Below, in pieces: positions 63,883 through 64,000 of a stretch of 64,000 nt of DNA. The stretch comes from Brevibacterium sediminis (GTDB lineage: Bacteria > Actinomycetota > Actinomycetes > Actinomycetales > Brevibacteriaceae). Where the stretch lies: contig NZ_JABKDD010000006.1 of the NCBI RefSeq assembly GCF_013623905.1, positions 166,514-230,513 of the forward strand, read 5' to 3'. Position 1 is the stretch's first letter, and the number at the start of each line of letters is the position of its first letter. The position numbers were made by a program, and so were the translations under genes. The notes under the pieces were generated by a model that was given only the letters and a program-made list of their open reading frames with translations, was not told where the DNA came from and searched no databases.

Positions 63883-64000
63883 TGCTGACGGTTTAGTTGA
63901 CCCCGGGGTTTATGCCGCCAGAGCGACAGCCTTGTGATGAACAAGCTCGTATTCAACCGGAGTCAGTTTACCCAAACGCCGTTGCCGACGCTTCCGGTGA
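63883..64000. mobile_element. IS3-family insertion sequence, one end only
   Basis: The 3' end of a transposase gene plus about 25 bases of terminal sequence that includes CTGACGGTTTAGTTGACC, which may be the terminal inverted repeat. The other end is outside the window, so neither the exact boundary nor any target duplication can be set. Confidence 0.6.
63910..64000 (-). CDS. IS3-family transposase OrfB, C-terminal fragment (continues past the window)
   Basis: Reading the minus strand from the edge gives RRQRRLGKLTPVEYELVHH and then KAVALAA before TAA at 63910-63912. The R(R)xxRLGxLTPxEYE pattern is the C-terminal signature of IS3-type DDE transposases, close to where the DDE domain ends. 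About 30 codons are visible. Confidence 0.8.
   Translation of the reverse strand, partial: HRKRRQRRLGKLTPVEYELVHHKAVALAA

Overview
The window is high-GC, densely coded actinobacterial chromosome with genes on both strands. Gene content (zinc-independent S14/L28/L33 paralogues with HU, CsoR-type copper control, a CopD-CtaG fusion, an OtsB-GH15 fusion, an LPxTG wall protein, a VanY-type peptidase) fits a Micrococcales-type actinomycete. Brevibacterium or a close relative is my best guess; that is an inference, because no rRNA or species marker is present. No tRNA, rRNA, CRISPR array or prophage was seen.

Layout. 0-3.3 kb: C-terminal part of an LPxTG surface protein, a degenerate ABC-ATPase-like protein and a membrane-anchored protein. 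3.5-10.9 kb: thioredoxin-NHL protein, YggS, 3-hydroxyisobutyrate dehydrogenase with a divergent LysR regulator, a 3-hydroxybutyrate-dehydrogenase-like SDR and an MHS-type MFS carrier. 11.3-14.6 kb: CopD-CtaG fusion, HU, and the rpmB-rpmG-rpsN cluster of ribosomal proteins that lack zinc-binding cysteines. 15.2-20.4 kb: an unknown membrane protein, then an AtuA-like two-gene module with a CitMHS carrier and a divergent LysR regulator. 20.5-24.1 kb: branched-chain 2-oxoacid dehydrogenase operon (E1a-E1b-E2). 24.6-27.2 kb: a small helical WXG100-like protein, an unknown protein and an alpha/beta-hydrolase protein, possibly a type VII secretion-related cassette. 27.5-36.9 kb: purB, a lipoprotein, a second MHS carrier, hydrolases, a lactone oxidase/aldolase pair and succinate-semialdehyde dehydrogenase. 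37-42 kb: a class B penicillin-binding protein and a CitA/DcuS-type two-component system. 42-47 kb: a MOSC-reductase-ferredoxin fusion divergent from csoR-copZ-copA, which has a clear CsoR operator. 47-53.4 kb: a lipoprotein-response regulator-kinase operon, a VanY-like peptidase, a DUF1990 protein and a MaoC dehydratase. 53.5-63.7 kb: OtsB-GH15 fusion, HdeD-like membrane protein, winged-helix regulator, beta-lactamase-fold hydrolase, Rieske protein, MFS carrier, RecQ and a VOC protein. The last ~115 bases are the end of an IS3-family element.

Three layers of structure are not explained by genes. First, a short sequence, TCGCCGAGGCGGC (core CCGAGGCGG), recurs about 53 times on both strands, in genes and between them, about 20 times more often than base composition predicts by my hand count. 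Second, two families of 56-60 bp dispersed palindromes lie between genes; one copy is cut off beside the IS element. Third, several conserved proteins carry low-complexity insertions, and in at least two of them the insertion contains the iterated motif.
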